DNA from: Mikrocytos mackini
Taxonomy: Eukaryota; Endomyxa; Ascetosporea; Mikrocytida; Mikrocytiidae
Direction of reading: 5' to 3'
NCBI GenBank assembly: GCA_030180075.1
Contig: JASNJN010000148.1
Coordinates: forward strand, 1-41,301
Length of the DNA: 41,301 nt
Shown here: positions 40,325 through 41,301 of the stretch, in pieces
How the letters are laid out: every line of letters starts with the position of its first letter
Position numbering within the stretch: position 1 is the first letter of the stretch
Made by a program: the position numbers and the translations under genes
Notes under the pieces: model-generated
What the model was told of the DNA's origin: nothing
Databases searched by the model: none
What the model saw: the letters and a program-made list of their open reading frames with translations, nothing else

Positions 40325-41301
40325 CAGTCAACCCTGGGTATAAGAAACTTTATATAAGAATATATAGCTATTATCACCAAATTTTTCATTGTTATCACAC
40401 GAATTTATAGATTAATTTTTCTAAAATCTTATCTTCATGTATCGAATTGTGTTGAGTTTGACTTATTATGTTTATAATTATTCTGGCTATAATGTTTGGA
40501 GTCTACATAATCAATGGAGCAAAGAAAAGTAGAGTGATTACAAAAATAATTTTTAAAATCACATGGTAAATGCTCGGCATGCGATCACTATAAGCCAAAA
40601 AAAGTTCATATGTGAGTTAAAACAAACCCATAACAACATGACCCATTCGACGATCATTGTCAGATTCCACGAACGTTTCAGGTTTTCTCCTTCAATGTCA
40701 TCAATTTCTAAGATCTTGAAGAAGAAAGATGAATATTTGGCTATGAAACACTCTAAAATAGCAAAGTTAAGGGCTAGTAATGTTGATATTATGGAAGCTG
40801 AGTTGTTTAATTGGTTTAAAGACTTGGAGGGTAAACCTAATATCATACTCAATGAACATATGATCAAGGAGCAGGCACGTGTAATAGCTACAAAACTTCA
40901 AATAATAGACTTTTCAGCGTCAAATGGGTGGTTGGTTGGGTTTAAAAAGCGACATGGTGTTAAGTTATACAAACTCAGTGGAGAATCTAACAAAATTGAT
41001 CTAAAAGACTTTTTAGATGACATTGGACTCTTAAAAAGAATCGTTAATACTTATATACCATCTTGTATTTTCAATCTGGACGAATCCGCGTTATTCTATC
41101 AACTACTTCCAGACAAGTCATTGATGACAGGCCCGGCCAACGGAACAACTAAGTCAAAAAAGCGCGTTACTATCGTACCCATTGTAAACGCCGTCGGTGA
41201 TTTCAGGAATCCAATTATAATTGGCATTCCAAAACCCCCGTTGTTTTAATCACTGGAACCATAAAACACTATTCCCCTATTACAGCAACTCGAATGCCTG
41301 G
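40325..41301 (+). mobile_element. Second pogo/Tigger element (left part)
   Basis: The left end CAGTCAACCCTGGGTATAAG is preceded by TA (40323-40324), the insertion target of this superfamily. The transposase starts 238 bp inside. The right end lies beyond the window. The terminal repeat differs from that of the element at 31539-39640, so this is another family. Confidence 0.7.
40563..41301 (+). pseudogene. pogo/Tigger transposase, 3' end outside window
   Basis: The ATG at 40563 opens a helix-turn-helix region (HSTIIVRFHERFRFSPS), a second DNA-binding module (ASNGWLVGFKKRHGVKL) and the first catalytic motif CIFNLDESALFYQLLPDKSL. After IIIGIPK the frame reaches a stop at 41249, but the next frame continues with NPRCFN and YYSNSNAW, the expected family sequence. 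A one-base change in the AAAACCCCC run near 41230-41237 therefore breaks the gene, unless it is a read error. The second and third catalytic Asp would lie past the window edge. Confidence 0.85.

Overview
The window looks like a TE-loaded, AT-rich microsporidian genome. This is an inference from three things: intronless, closely packed housekeeping genes; A/T-rich palindromic signals (AAATTT-like) directly before start codons; and divergent gene pairs separated by only 21 to 27 bp. The mix of Helitron, MULE, pogo/Tigger, Ty3 and non-LTR elements fits the large-genome microsporidia, for example those of aquatic crustaceans. The species cannot be fixed from the sequence alone.

Layout. 1-266: large inverted repeat with two Ns in the loop. 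302-2407 (-): decayed Helitron Rep gene with a Mutator-type MITE (521-945) inside it. 2665-3295: GC-rich island of unknown origin. 3221-4520: divergent host pair, an OTU-like gene (-) cut by the island and a CTD-interacting-domain (CID) gene (+) split by a hAT-type MITE (3776-4185). 5659-8485: Ty3-type element A with short LTRs and its gag/protease region deleted. 8446-8865: small ORF whose ATG lies inside the 3' LTR. 9161-21645: conserved host block, namely Xaa-Pro aminopeptidase with one in-frame TAG, an unknown gene, a Sec7 ARF-GEF, SRP54, a tandem-BRCT candidate, Sac1 phosphatase and a predicted secreted acidic protein. 21767-22287: tRNA-derived SINE-like retroposons. 22924-31132: truncated MULE transposase, Ty3 element B (-) and Ty3 element C (+) placed head to head, with C carrying another hAT-type MITE. 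31133-39640: hAT-like MITE, then a span with matching pogo TIRs and TA duplications that encloses two more MITEs, the 3' end of a non-LTR retrotransposon, AT-rich filler and a frameshifted pogo transposase. 40325-end: start of a second pogo element.

How the genes relate. The host genes concern ER targeting (SRP54), Golgi/ER membrane traffic (Sec7 ARF-GEF), phosphoinositide turnover (Sac1), peptide catabolism (aminopeptidase P) and RNA polymerase II/RNA processing (CID protein). They are neighbours, not a single pathway. The strongest theme is nested insertion. In four cases (Helitron, CID gene, Ty3-C, non-LTR element), removing a MITE plus one copy of its target duplication rejoins the interrupted reading frame or motif. 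No tRNA gene with a convincing cloverleaf, rRNA gene or CRISPR array was seen.
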